A DNA stretch of 37,818 bases from Microscillaceae bacterium (GTDB taxonomy: Bacteria > Bacteroidota > Bacteroidia > Cytophagales > Microscillaceae), in assembly GCA_003483885.1 (NCBI GenBank), contig DMXI01000127.1, forward strand, positions 1 to 37,818. Direction: 5' to 3'. Below, one piece after another: positions 23,292-32,134 of this stretch. A model generated the notes under the pieces. It searched no databases and was not told the origin of the DNA. It saw nothing but the letters and a program-made list of their open reading frames with translations. How positions within the stretch are numbered: position 1 is the first letter of the stretch; the number at the start of each line of letters is the position of its first letter. Both the position numbers and the translations under genes were made by a program.

Positions 23292-24668
23292 ATGAACAAA
23301 CCAAAAGTTTTATTCTTTGCAAGGGATTATCAGGCAAGTTTTTTTGCCCATTTAAATTCAGAGTATTATGAGTCAATACTTGTGACGCTAACCCTTGCCG
23401 AAAAAAAAACCATTGAAAATACCGGGAATAAAGTACAGGCTTGCTTTGAGGAAGAATATGATGAGTTGGTTGCTGATTCGGTTCCTAATGACTATTTTCT
23501 GACTTCTTATGCAGCAGATCGTTATTTAGGCAGCCTTGCAATTAATCAGCGGCAAGAAGTGTTGGGAAAAGAAATTGCTTTCTGGGCAAATGTACTAGAC
23601 AAGTACCAACCAGTAATGGCTTTGAATGAAGCCATTGCTATTGAAATGTCTGAGGTTTTGTATATCGAATGCCAAAAAAAAGGAGTTAAGTTAATTTCCT
23701 GGATGAGTTTGCCATTGAGTAATTCATTCTATTGGCAAAAAAATCCACTTTATTCTGATATGCCACCAGAGGTTGCGGATCTGATTCCCTCTAATGAATC
23801 TATCGAAAAAGCCAAGGTCCATATCGAAAAAGTAAAACAAGGGTATGGGCAACCATTTTATTCTACCAATTTACCCTCACGTTTTAACCTTAAAATATTT
23901 ATGAAAGGGGCTGCTCTCTTCATGCGTGAAAGGTTATTACGCCTAAAAATGTCATCTGCTCCCAAAAGAATTGCGGTTCATGGGGATGCCTCTCAGATTT
24001 ATCAGGATCAAATGGTTACTACTTTTAATAGTATATTTCATAAATATGATAAACTAGAGAAATATAGCAACTATGAGCTCATTTTTTATCCTTTACATTA
24101 TGAACCAGAAGCTGTCTTAAATTATATATCTGAATTTAATGATAATCAGGAATCATTTATTGAAAACTTAGCTAAATGTATTGGACAAAACCAATTACTG
24201 GTAGTAAAAGAGCACCCCAATCAGCCAGGTAGATTATTATTAAAAAAATATCGCAGCCTTAAAAAAAGAGTGTCCAATGTATTGTTTTTACCAGCTGAAG
24301 CGCCTACCAAAGAAATCATTAAACAATCTAAACTACTAATCACTCAAACCAGTACTGCTGGTATAGAGGGCTTAATCATTGAAAAACCAGTGATTGTGTT
24401 TGGTAAAATCTTTTATGATCAACACCCACAGATCAATAAGGTAACTTCATTCAAAGAAGTTCGTGATATCATTCGTAAAGAAACCTGGAAAACGCCCACT
24501 ATAGAAGATAACATTTCATTTTTGGCCAAAGTTGCTGAATATTCCAAAGAAGGAAATCCCTTCCCTCATGCTGACTTGTATGATCCTCAAAATATCAAAC
24601 ATGTAGTACAAGCTATAGAGGAACAACTTAAGAAAGAGATAGAAAAACGTGAGGAATTTAGTAAATAA
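23292..24668 (+). CDS. Capsule-synthesis (KpsS/KpsC-like) glycosyltransferase, possible Pse transferase
   Basis: This 458-residue GT-B-type protein has no signal peptide. FYPLHYEPEA (265-274), VVKEHPNQPG (304-313) and TQTSTAGIEGLIIEKPVIVF (351-370) match the core of capsule polysaccharide synthesis proteins (Capsule_synth family), in which the HPN region contacts the nucleotide and the STAG..E motif lies near the active site. That family includes CMP-Kdo transferases. Being directly after pseI, it is a good candidate for moving CMP-pseudaminic acid onto the repeat unit; this is inference. The first 200 residues are divergent and the last 20 are a charged helix. It overlaps the next gene by 20 bp. 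Confidence 0.72.
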   Translation: MNKPKVLFFARDYQASFFAHLNSEYYESILVTLTLAEKKTIENTGNKVQACFEEEYDELVADSVPNDYFLTSYAADRYLGSLAINQRQEVLGKEIAFWANVLDKYQPVMALNEAIAIEMSEVLYIECQKKGVKLISWMSLPLSNSFYWQKNPLYSDMPPEVADLIPSNESIEKAKVHIEKVKQGYGQPFYSTNLPSRFNLKIFMKGAALFMRERLLRLKMSSAPKRIAVHGDASQIYQDQMVTTFNSIFHKYDKLEKYSNYELIFYPLHYEPEAVLNYISEFNDNQESFIENLAKCIGQNQLLVVKEHPNQPGRLLLKKYRSLKKRVSNVLFLPAEAPTKEIIKQSKLLITQTSTAGIEGLIIEKPVIVFGKIFYDQHPQINKVTSFKEVRDIIRKETWKTPTIEDNISFLAKVAEYSKEGNPFPHADLYDPQNIKHVVQAIEEQLKKEIEKREEFSK

Positions 24669-25908
24669 GTTAAAACAGCATCGGCAAAAGATTTTATACA
24701 TTTTGGTAAACTTATCAATTAGTGGGGTAGGGTTTGCCAAATCGTTTATGTACCTCAAGTACTTAAACTTCTACGAATTAGGATTAATCACCATTATCCA
24801 AACCATCATGCTTTTTATAAGCATGCTTCAGTTAGGGCTACTCAATGGTGGATACCGAATATTTTCACTAGGAAAAAAAGAAGATAATCGCCAGACGAAT
24901 AATACCATTTTCACCTACATTGTATTAATGTTGGTAGTATTAATTGTAGGAAGCCTATTGGTGAATGTCTTATATCCTATAGACATTTACATTGTTTTAT
25001 TAGGCATCATTACTGGAGCAGTAGCGTTATGTGCCAACTGGCTCACCAATGTTTTGATTGCTCTGGCACGCCTAAAAGAACTGAACAGATTAAATACTAT
25101 CACAAATTTACTCACCTTGGTTACCCTCCCCCTCATTGTTTATTGGGGTTTTTATGGTGCCATCTCAACATTAATTATTCAACAACTCGCTTTTATTTGC
25201 CTGGTTCTATTACTCTATAAAGATACTCGCCCTGACAAAATTGAATTTAATTTATCGTTCATCAAGTGGATTCTTACTTTTGGCTTCATTCCTTTTTTGA
25301 CAGGTATTTTGTATTATGTAAATATCCAAATTGAACGCTGGAGTATCAAGTTTTGGTTGGGTACCGATACCTTAGGCATGTTCTACTTGGCGATTGTTTA
25401 TACTACATTATTCAACATGGTTCCCTCCTCTTTGAATAATCTCTTTTTTCCATCTACTATGCAGGCCTTTACCAATAAAGATTTTACTGCTGTCAAAAAA
25501 GGCCTAAGAAATTACAACCTCTTACTATGGGCCTATAGCATTGGTACCGTCATTATTACTGCATTGTTTATAGAATACTTTGTATTACTGTTGTTTCCAA
25601 AACATATCATAGGCATCAAGTACGTATATGCCATTTTACCTGGTTTAATCGCTATAGCACTCAGTGGCCCCATAGGGCTTTTATTTAATGCTTCGGTTAT
25701 TCTTCGTCCTATGCTTTGGGCTTATATGGTAGGCACGCTCATCACAATCATATCCATCGCTGTATTAGTCAACCTTAAGCAGTTTACTTTATTCAATATG
25801 GCAATCGTAGAATCAGCCTTTGGCGTATTTGTGGGCATATTCTTTTTTGTAGCTTACCAAACATTGAAAAAGAAATTGTGGAATCAAGCAAACGAACCAA
25901 GTTTATGA
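24649..25908 (+). CDS. wzx: Wzx-type polysaccharide flippase
   Basis: A 419-residue, very hydrophobic protein with roughly 12 membrane helices in a MATE/MVF-like polysaccharide-transporter layout: an N-terminal INTR-like pair (LVNLSISGVGFAKSFMYLKY), ELGLITIIQTIMLFISMLQL, then AIALSGPIGLLFNASVI towards the C-terminus. Wzx proteins move the undecaprenyl-linked repeat unit to the periplasmic face. It begins with GTG inside the 3' end of the transferase gene (20-bp overlap); no ATG alternative exists near the N-terminus. Few charged residues occur in the helices, as expected. The substrate should be the glycan built by this cluster. Confidence 0.85.
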   Translation: MRNLVNKLKQHRQKILYILVNLSISGVGFAKSFMYLKYLNFYELGLITIIQTIMLFISMLQLGLLNGGYRIFSLGKKEDNRQTNNTIFTYIVLMLVVLIVGSLLVNVLYPIDIYIVLLGIITGAVALCANWLTNVLIALARLKELNRLNTITNLLTLVTLPLIVYWGFYGAISTLIIQQLAFICLVLLLYKDTRPDKIEFNLSFIKWILTFGFIPFLTGILYYVNIQIERWSIKFWLGTDTLGMFYLAIVYTTLFNMVPSSLNNLFFPSTMQAFTNKDFTAVKKGLRNYNLLLWAYSIGTVIITALFIEYFVLLLFPKHIIGIKYVYAILPGLIAIALSGPIGLLFNASVILRPMLWAYMVGTLITIISIAVLVNLKQFTLFNMAIVESAFGVFVGIFFFVAYQTLKKKLWNQANEPSL

Positions 25909-26492
25909 ACATCTTTCTGCTAAGAGATTACTTCTACAAAAAACTGTTTTATTACCTTTTTAAATGGTTTTTCAAAAAAATAGGTAAAAACGTAAACATT
26001 ATCAAACCACTTAAAATCAATGGATTTAAAAACATTGTACTAGGCAATAATGTCACGGTTCAATACAGGACCTGGTTAGCAGCGTTGCCTTTGACTGGTA
26101 CCCAATGTTTGCTTGAAATTGGCGAAGGAACTAATATTGGACATTTTAATCATATTTATGCCACCCAGCACATCAAAATAGGCAAAAATGTACTCACTGC
26201 TGACAAAGTTTACATTTCAGATAACCTGCATAGTTATCAAGACATTCATACACCTATTATTCAACAACCTATCAAACAGATCAATCCAGTAGAGATTGGG
26301 GATGGCACCTGGATTGGTGAAAATGCCGTAATTTTGGGGGTAAAAATTGGTAAAAATTGTGTGATTGGCTCTAATGCTGTGGTTACTCAAGATATTCCCG
26401 ATTATAGCATAGCAGTAGGCATTCCCGCCAAAGTTATCAAACAATTTGATACTTCATCTAATACATGGATCAAGGTTACTCCTAAATCCTAA
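25905..26492 (+). CDS. Hexapeptide-repeat (LbetaH) O-acetyltransferase
   Basis: A left-handed beta-helix acyltransferase. I place the start at the ATG at 25905 (MNIFLLRDYF, 195 residues), which overlaps the wzx stop as ATGA like many junctions here; an upstream GTG at 25878 would add nine residues. The hexapeptide repeats run through IGEGTNIGHFNHIYATQHIK, then IGKNVL, and later VEIGDGTWIGENAVIL and VKIGKNCVIGSNAVVTQDIP, ending in the usual AVGIPAKVIKQF. An N-terminal helical part precedes the helix. Such WbbJ/LacA-like enzymes acetylate a sugar of the repeat unit or an amino sugar. Which sugar cannot be told. Confidence 0.86.
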   Translation: MNIFLLRDYFYKKLFYYLFKWFFKKIGKNVNIIKPLKINGFKNIVLGNNVTVQYRTWLAALPLTGTQCLLEIGEGTNIGHFNHIYATQHIKIGKNVLTADKVYISDNLHSYQDIHTPIIQQPIKQINPVEIGDGTWIGENAVILGVKIGKNCVIGSNAVVTQDIPDYSIAVGIPAKVIKQFDTSSNTWIKVTPKS

Positions 26493-26597
26493 GCAAATTG
26501 CTTGAATAGGTCTAATTTAAGAACCAGATTATTGATTTCTGATTGAATGCATAGTAATATTGCATCAAAATTATTTAGAAAACATAGTAAGCAATAG

Positions 26598-27728
26598 ATG
26601 CAAAATGTTTTAATTACTGGTGGAGCAGGTTTTATTGGTTCAAACCTGGCATTGGCACTATTAAAAAAAGGTTACCAAGTCACAGTTTTAGATAACCTTT
26701 CTCCTCAGATTCATGGGGATGCTACTAACTCTCAACTTTACCTATCAATTAAGGATAAAGTTAAATTTATAGAGGGTGACGTATGCAAAGAAGCAGACTG
26801 GAAACGTGCACTTGATAAACAAGATATAGTAGTGCATTTAGCTGCGGAAACTGGTACAGGGCAATCTATGTATCAAGTAAAAAAGTACACTGATGTAAAC
26901 ATTAATGGTACTGCCATCTTACTTGATCTACTCACTAATTCAACCCATCAGGTAAAAAAACTTATCATTGCGTCTTCTCGGGCAATTTATGGTGAAGGTA
27001 AATATCAATCTCCAACCCATGGAATTGTATATCCTACGCATCGCCAAGAGTCTGATATGCTTAATGGTGATTTTGAAGTAAAATGCCCATTTTCTGGTGA
27101 AAACGCTCAAGTATTGGCCACCGATGAAGAATCTAAAATACACCCCTCTTCTATTTATGGCATTACCAAGCAAAACCAAGAACAAATGTGTATGGTTACA
27201 GGAAAATCTCTTGGTTTACCTGTGGTAGCTTTTCGCTATCAGAATGTGTATGGTCCAGGCCAATCACTCAAAAACCCTTATACGGGTATTTTATCTATTT
27301 TTTCTACACGCATCCTCAATCATAATGATATTCAAATTTTTGAAGATGGTACCGAAAGTAGAGATTTTGTATTTATCGACGATGTAGTGGATGCGACCAT
27401 TTCAGGAATCGAGAAAGACGAAGCCAATTATCAAGCTTTTAATGTTGGTACTGGTGTAAGCACAAGTGTATCTACTGTAGCACAAACCCTGAAATCTTTA
27501 TATGAGGCTGATGTTGAGATCAAAATCTCCGGTGGTTTTCGTTTAGGTGATATTCGCCATAATTACGCTGATCTCAGTAAGATTCAACAACACCTTGGTT
27601 TTAAGCCTCAGTTTAACTTCGAACAAGGAATTACTCAATTTGTCAATTGGGTAAAAACTCAGAATGTGGAAGCTGACAACTTTGACAAGTCTATTCAGGA
27701 AATGAAGGCCAAAGGGTTATATAAATGA
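26598..27728 (+). CDS. dTDP-L-rhamnose 4-epimerase-like SDR
   Basis: A 376-residue extended SDR. The NAD motif TGGAGFIGSN is at 7-16, the catalytic region reads SSRAIYGEGKY (126-136) rather than the usual SSS, and Tyr187 and Lys191 lie in SSIYGITK. Residues 137-180 are an insertion (HGIVYPTHRQESDML, GDFEVKCP, then LATDEESK) typical of WbiB-type dTDP-L-rhamnose 4-epimerases, which give dTDP-6-deoxy-L-talose. In relatives I recall, the insertion has a CPxCG motif; here it reads CPFSG, so the second Cys is lost. A UDP-sugar epimerase is the alternative. It ends with a 4-bp overlap with the next gene, and a 105-bp gap precedes it. Confidence 0.78.
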   Translation: MQNVLITGGAGFIGSNLALALLKKGYQVTVLDNLSPQIHGDATNSQLYLSIKDKVKFIEGDVCKEADWKRALDKQDIVVHLAAETGTGQSMYQVKKYTDVNINGTAILLDLLTNSTHQVKKLIIASSRAIYGEGKYQSPTHGIVYPTHRQESDMLNGDFEVKCPFSGENAQVLATDEESKIHPSSIYGITKQNQEQMCMVTGKSLGLPVVAFRYQNVYGPGQSLKNPYTGILSIFSTRILNHNDIQIFEDGTESRDFVFIDDVVDATISGIEKDEANYQAFNVGTGVSTSVSTVAQTLKSLYEADVEIKISGGFRLGDIRHNYADLSKIQQHLGFKPQFNFEQGITQFVNWVKTQNVEADNFDKSIQEMKAKGLYK

Positions 27729-28699
27729 AATTACTAGAAAATAAACGGATACTTTTTATTTGTCCTAATTTTTATAATTACCACACTGAAATTAAGCAGA
27801 CCTTAGAAGGCCTTGGGGCACAGGTTGATTTTTATGAGGACATGGGTAATAGTTATAAGGATAAAGCTTTAGCCAAAAATCCTCAACAACTCAAAGCTTA
27901 TAAGGAAAAGCACCTGAAGTCGATCCTACAGAAAGCATCACAATATTCCTATGATTTCCTTTTTGTAGTAAGAGGGGAATTGCTTGAGCCCTTTTTTATT
28001 ACTGAAATAAAGCAGCAACATCCCAACATTACTTGTCTCATGTACCAATGGGATGCCATAAAATTCAATGATTATACGGCCTATTTAAAATTATTTGATC
28101 AGGTTTTTACTTTCGACAGAGAAGATTTCGAAAAGTATCAAGGACAAATACAGTATTTACCTTTATTTTTTATAAAAAATTATGAGCAAGCTGCGGCTAC
28201 CGATATCACGCAGGATATTGACATATTGTTTGTAGGTGGGTGGCATAGTGATCGGTTTGAACTATTGAAAGCTTGCCAAAAGTTTGCCCAAAAAGAAGGC
28301 TTGAGCTATTATTTTTGGCTATATCTACCCTTTTTATATTATTTCAAAAGGATAGTACAAGGAAAGCTCCAGTATGCTAATTTTGTAAAGTGGAGCCCCC
28401 TCACCCATCAACAATCTCAAGCCTTATTTGCTCGATCGAACTGTATTTTTGACATTGAGATACCCAATCAGTCTGGTTTGACTATGAGAACCCTGGAAGC
28501 ATTAGGATCTGGCAAAAAGCTCATAACTACCAACACTTACATCACACAGGAGTCCTTTTATAAACCCGAAGTCATCCACGTGATTGATCGAGATAAACCC
28601 TCATTCGTTAAAGATTTTATCAAAAATCCTCATGAGCCTTTAAATATGCAAGATTATAGCCTTGAGAGTTGGGTAAAACATATTTTTCAGCATAAATAG
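27725..28699 (+). CDS. CgeB-like GT-B glycosyltransferase (putative)
   Basis: A 324-residue cytosolic protein without a signal peptide or membrane helix. The N-terminal half is Rossmann-like (ILFICPNFYNYHTEIKQTL; DFLFVVRGELLEP). The C-terminal half has DIDILFVGGWHSDRFELL (164-181) and the donor-site-like NQSGLTMRTLEALGSGKKLI (248-267), where GT-B enzymes hold the nucleotide sugar. This pattern resembles CgeB-type and small LPS transferases. It overlaps the epimerase by 4 bp, so it may use the sugar that enzyme makes, but this is only a hint from position. Catalytic residues are not certain. Confidence 0.65.
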   Translation: MKLLENKRILFICPNFYNYHTEIKQTLEGLGAQVDFYEDMGNSYKDKALAKNPQQLKAYKEKHLKSILQKASQYSYDFLFVVRGELLEPFFITEIKQQHPNITCLMYQWDAIKFNDYTAYLKLFDQVFTFDREDFEKYQGQIQYLPLFFIKNYEQAAATDITQDIDILFVGGWHSDRFELLKACQKFAQKEGLSYYFWLYLPFLYYFKRIVQGKLQYANFVKWSPLTHQQSQALFARSNCIFDIEIPNQSGLTMRTLEALGSGKKLITTNTYITQESFYKPEVIHVIDRDKPSFVKDFIKNPHEPLNMQDYSLESWVKHIFQHK

Positions 28700-28726
28700 T
28701 AGTCATAAAACAGTCTAAGTTTACAA

Positions 28727-30025
28727 ATGAGTGCGCAACAAAAAATATTATTAACTATCTGGACAACATTATTGGTGCTGTTTCGGCCCTCAGTATTTGG
28801 ATTGCTGGCAAACCCAATTGTTTTTCTATTTTTTATGATCGTATCGGCACTCATTGTCTATTCTAGACCTATGTCTGTGATAAAAGTGAACAGAAATAAT
28901 TTTTTAGCACTTGCTACTATAGTCATATTTGGAGTCTATGTACTCTTACAAGGTTTACTTTTAAGTAGTAGCAAAATAACCGTTATCAAGTCTGCTATCA
29001 TTGTAATTTTTACTCCTATTGCTATTTTTTATGTATTAAGAGTGGCTAATAAGTATTTTATAATGAAAATATTTATTTATATCCACGCTATACTTTGTGC
29101 CAGTAACCTTGTTACTTTTTTATTGTTTTTCCTATTAGGAGGTAATGTTGATAACCTTCCAGTAATTCTCAACTTAGAAGATATCCTTGGAATTTCCATC
29201 TATCAGGAAGGGTATCCCCTGTCAGTTCATTTACTAATGTTTCCCTTTACCCTTTCTTGGGGTGCTGGCAATTTTCTTTTTATCGTTGAAACCTATCGTT
29301 TTTCAGCCATTTATACTGAGCCAGGTTTGGCCCAGCTGTATTTGATTACTGCATTTTTATTTACCTACTTTACACCTCTCAAAAGAGTCAAAATCATAAG
29401 GTTTTTATTGATAACTGGTGTCTTGGCTACATTTTCTACCATTAGCTATATCAATTTATTGCTTGGTTATGCCACTATGCGGATTTTATCTAACCTTGAA
29501 ATAAGGCAAATTATCAAGGCTTGGTTTAATCCTTTCCGTTTGATTTTCTTGAGTATATTTTTCGCAATTGGGGGGTACTATGCCTATGGTAAGGTAATAA
29601 GTAAATTAGAAACAGAATCGGGTGCAGCCCGACTCTATAGTTATCAAACCGCATTAGATAAGTTACGTAGCTCTCCTATACTGGGACAAGGTTATTATAA
29701 TGACTTTGACCAAGAACAACAATTGGTTACCGTAGGTAAATGGAAAGTAAGCGAACAATTTATTGGATTGGTAGGTGTATCTTACCAAATAGGGTTATTT
29801 GGCATAGGCCTGTATTTATTGTGTTGGGGAGCTGGGATCAGATTACTGGCTAATCGAGAATCCTTATGTATCTACATTCCTGCTTTTATTACTTTATTAA
29901 TCGCACAACCCAATTATAATGATGTGTTTATATTCTTTTTATTACTGTTGAACACCTCCCAATTCAAGGTCATTAATACAGAAAAAAAAGTAACACAAAA
30001 AACACTATTGTCTACTCATCAATAA
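28727..30025 (+). CDS. wzy: Wzy-like O-antigen/capsule polymerase
   Basis: A 432-residue integral membrane protein with about 11 hydrophobic segments and one large non-membrane loop (about residues 285-340), containing ESGAARLYSYQTALDKLRSS and then GQGYYNDFDQ. This loop position, between the late helices, and the TEPG (in YRFSAIYTEPGLAQLY) element are typical of Wzy polymerases, which join flipped repeat units in the periplasm. It lacks the H[NSQ]X9GXX[GTY] ligase motif found in the two proteins at 33200 and 35029, so polymerase is preferred over ligase. Sequence conservation in Wzy is low; the call rests on topology and context. Confidence 0.7.
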   Translation: MSAQQKILLTIWTTLLVLFRPSVFGLLANPIVFLFFMIVSALIVYSRPMSVIKVNRNNFLALATIVIFGVYVLLQGLLLSSSKITVIKSAIIVIFTPIAIFYVLRVANKYFIMKIFIYIHAILCASNLVTFLLFFLLGGNVDNLPVILNLEDILGISIYQEGYPLSVHLLMFPFTLSWGAGNFLFIVETYRFSAIYTEPGLAQLYLITAFLFTYFTPLKRVKIIRFLLITGVLATFSTISYINLLLGYATMRILSNLEIRQIIKAWFNPFRLIFLSIFFAIGGYYAYGKVISKLETESGAARLYSYQTALDKLRSSPILGQGYYNDFDQEQQLVTVGKWKVSEQFIGLVGVSYQIGLFGIGLYLLCWGAGIRLLANRESLCIYIPAFITLLIAQPNYNDVFIFFLLLLNTSQFKVINTEKKVTQKTLLSTHQ

Positions 30026-30052
30026 CTTAAACACAAAATATATCAACTTAAA

Positions 30053-31003
30053 ATGACAATGGCTCATTCACATATATTTGAAGGGTTAGTTTGCCCCGTT
30101 TGTAATTCGCAAGATTTCACTCATACCGATAATCAATCCGTTTGCAGTAACTGTAACAGTAAGTTTCCAATTATCAACAATATCCCCATATTGATTAACG
30201 AAGAACGTAGTATTTTTTCATTTGATGATTTTATCAATCAAAAGAACCTATTTTTTGACATCTCTAATCAAGGAAAATTCATTAATAAAATCGCTAAATT
30301 AATCCCTCCTCTTGGCCGCAACTGGAAATCCAAAACGAACTTTAAAAACCTCAGAACCCGTTTATTAGCGCTAGACAAGCGCCCCAAAGTATTGGTTTTA
30401 GGAGGAAGTATTATTGGGGAAGGAATGCAGGCATTGCTTGAGGAAGCAAATATTACCTTCATAGAAAGTGATGTATCTTTTGGCCCCCGTACTCAAGTGG
30501 TTTTAGATGCTCATGCCATTCCTTATCAAGATAATTACTTTGATTGTGTAATTGCTCAAGCAGTATTGGAGCATGTGGTTAACCCACAAAAATGTGTAGC
30601 AGAGATTCATCGGGTACTCAAACCTAAAGGATTTTTTTATGCTGAAACCCCTTTTATGCAACAAGTACACGGGAAAGCATATGATTTTACCAGATTTACC
30701 CGTTCTGGGCATCGTAGCTTATTGAGAAATTTTGAAGAAATCGAAAGTGGTTATGTAGCAGGTCCAGGCACGGCTATGGCTTGGACTTATGAATACCTCT
30801 TACTTTCAATATTTGGTTTCTCAAGTAAAATAAACTTTCTCATCAAGGCTTGGGCTCGTATCACTGGCTTTTGGCTCCCACTCTTAGATTTGTTAGCTAA
30901 ATGGAATACCCGCTCCATAGATGCAGCCTCTGGCCTATATTTTCTTGGTTCCAAATCAGATTATTCTCTCTCTGACAAAGAAATTATCGAATACTACAAA
31001 TAG
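30053..31003 (+). CDS. SAM-dependent methyltransferase with N-terminal zinc ribbon
   Basis: This 316-residue protein opens with a Trm112-like zinc ribbon: Cys14 and Cys17 in CPVC, Cys31 and Cys34 in CSNC, then FPIINNIPILIN. Residues about 110-230 are a class I methyltransferase core: VLVLGGSIIGEG (motif I), FIESDVS, DAHAIPYQDNYFDCVIAQAV (motif III-IV) and VLEHVVNP. ETPFMQQVHGKAYDFTRFT is a signature of a group often seen in polysaccharide loci. It is soluble with two or three weak hydrophobic stretches at the end. It probably O-methylates a glycan sugar, but it may act on another small substrate. An ATG 6 bp downstream is an equal start. Confidence 0.8.
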   Translation: MTMAHSHIFEGLVCPVCNSQDFTHTDNQSVCSNCNSKFPIINNIPILINEERSIFSFDDFINQKNLFFDISNQGKFINKIAKLIPPLGRNWKSKTNFKNLRTRLLALDKRPKVLVLGGSIIGEGMQALLEEANITFIESDVSFGPRTQVVLDAHAIPYQDNYFDCVIAQAVLEHVVNPQKCVAEIHRVLKPKGFFYAETPFMQQVHGKAYDFTRFTRSGHRSLLRNFEEIESGYVAGPGTAMAWTYEYLLLSIFGFSSKINFLIKAWARITGFWLPLLDLLAKWNTRSIDAASGLYFLGSKSDYSLSDKEIIEYYK

Positions 31004-31048
31004 ATTCATATTTTATTTTATTAGCTTCGCGCCAGATTTTTTTAACTT

Positions 31049-32134
31049 ATGAAAGTTTGCCATATCATCACTGCCCTTGTGTTTGGAGGCGCAGAAAGAC
31101 TTTTAGTAAATCATACTAATTTACAATCAGGTGACCATGAAATTCATATTATATACCTTAAAGGAGAGCCACAAATAAAGCCTTTGCTACACCCTGATAT
31201 AAAGGTGCACTATATCCCCTTGAACTTTAAAGTTTTGGCCAACGTAAAAAAATTTCTCAAGGAGCTAAAACCAGATATAGTGCATACTCATGTAGGTCAT
31301 GCTGATTTGATTGGGCTTTGGGCAAGTCGAAAACTGTCAGCTAAGGTATTTTGCACCATGCACAATGTGGCTTACAAAGGTAATTGGCTAGATAATATCA
31401 TTTACTTTTTGTATCGCTTTTCATTTAATAGAATCTCAAAAAAGGCTAAAATAACTTGTGTCTCGGAAGCTATCTACGACCATGTGACTAAACGTTTAAA
31501 AGTAAACCCTAAACGAGTCATATTTATTCCCAATAGTATAAATGAAGTGTCAATTGCCGAAAGTAATAGTGACATTCGAGCAAAAAATGGCATTCCAGTC
31601 GATGCTTTTTGTCTTCTCACAGTATCAAGACTTACTCCTAACAAATCCATTGAGACCTTAATTGAGGCATTACCCCAATTAAAAAAAGAAATTGAAAACC
31701 TGTATGTAGTCATCATTGGTTCTGGTGAACACCTGGAGTTTCTTAAAAACTTGGCTGTAGAACTTGATGTACAAGATGTAGTAAATTTCAAAGGTGGTGT
31801 GCTCAACCCCGAATATTACTATAAAGTTACTGATCTATTTATTCACCCTTCACTGTTTGAAGGCCTTCCTACTGTAATCTTAGAAGCCTTTCGTGGAGAA
31901 GCGGCTGTAGTTGCATCCGATATACCTGGAAATAACGATTTGGTAAAAGAAGGCGAAACAGGTTTACTATTTCCCAAACAAGACTCTTCAAAACTTGCCA
32001 CTCAAATTATAAAGCTTTATAAAAACGCTACACTCTGTAAAAAATTGGCCCAAAATGGCCATCAACTCTTCTTAAACAAGTATAGTATAAAAAAATACGC
32101 GTCATCTATCGAGAAATTTTATGGAGAAGAATAG
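31049..32134 (+). CDS. GT4 family glycosyltransferase
   Basis: A 361-residue GT-B retaining glycosyltransferase of family 4. The N-terminal part has ALVFGGAERLLVNH (9-22), with the glycine-rich acceptor loop, and DIVHTHVGHADLIG. The donor half shows LLTVSRLTPNKSIETLIEAL (189-208) and the EX7E motif in FEGLPTVILEAF (Glu271 and Glu279). It is cytosolic or peripheral to the membrane and adds one sugar of the repeat unit. Which of the sugars made here (Fuc, Rha-type, GalNAcA) it uses is unknown. Its end overlaps the next glycosyltransferase by 14 bp, so both are made together. Confidence 0.92.
   Translation: MKVCHIITALVFGGAERLLVNHTNLQSGDHEIHIIYLKGEPQIKPLLHPDIKVHYIPLNFKVLANVKKFLKELKPDIVHTHVGHADLIGLWASRKLSAKVFCTMHNVAYKGNWLDNIIYFLYRFSFNRISKKAKITCVSEAIYDHVTKRLKVNPKRVIFIPNSINEVSIAESNSDIRAKNGIPVDAFCLLTVSRLTPNKSIETLIEALPQLKKEIENLYVVIIGSGEHLEFLKNLAVELDVQDVVNFKGGVLNPEYYYKVTDLFIHPSLFEGLPTVILEAFRGEAAVVASDIPGNNDLVKEGETGLLFPKQDSSKLATQIIKLYKNATLCKKLAQNGHQLFLNKYSIKKYASSIEKFYGEE

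Noticed and set aside
25878..25904. GTG start for the acetyltransferase nine codons upstream
   Set aside because: The ATG at 25905 gives the ATGA overlap used at many junctions in this cluster and a more natural N-terminus.
26532..26562. Possible promoter TTG-N20-TAATATTG before the epimerase at 26598
   Set aside because: The -7 box has a mismatch (TAATATTG) and the upstream element is minimal; too weak to list.
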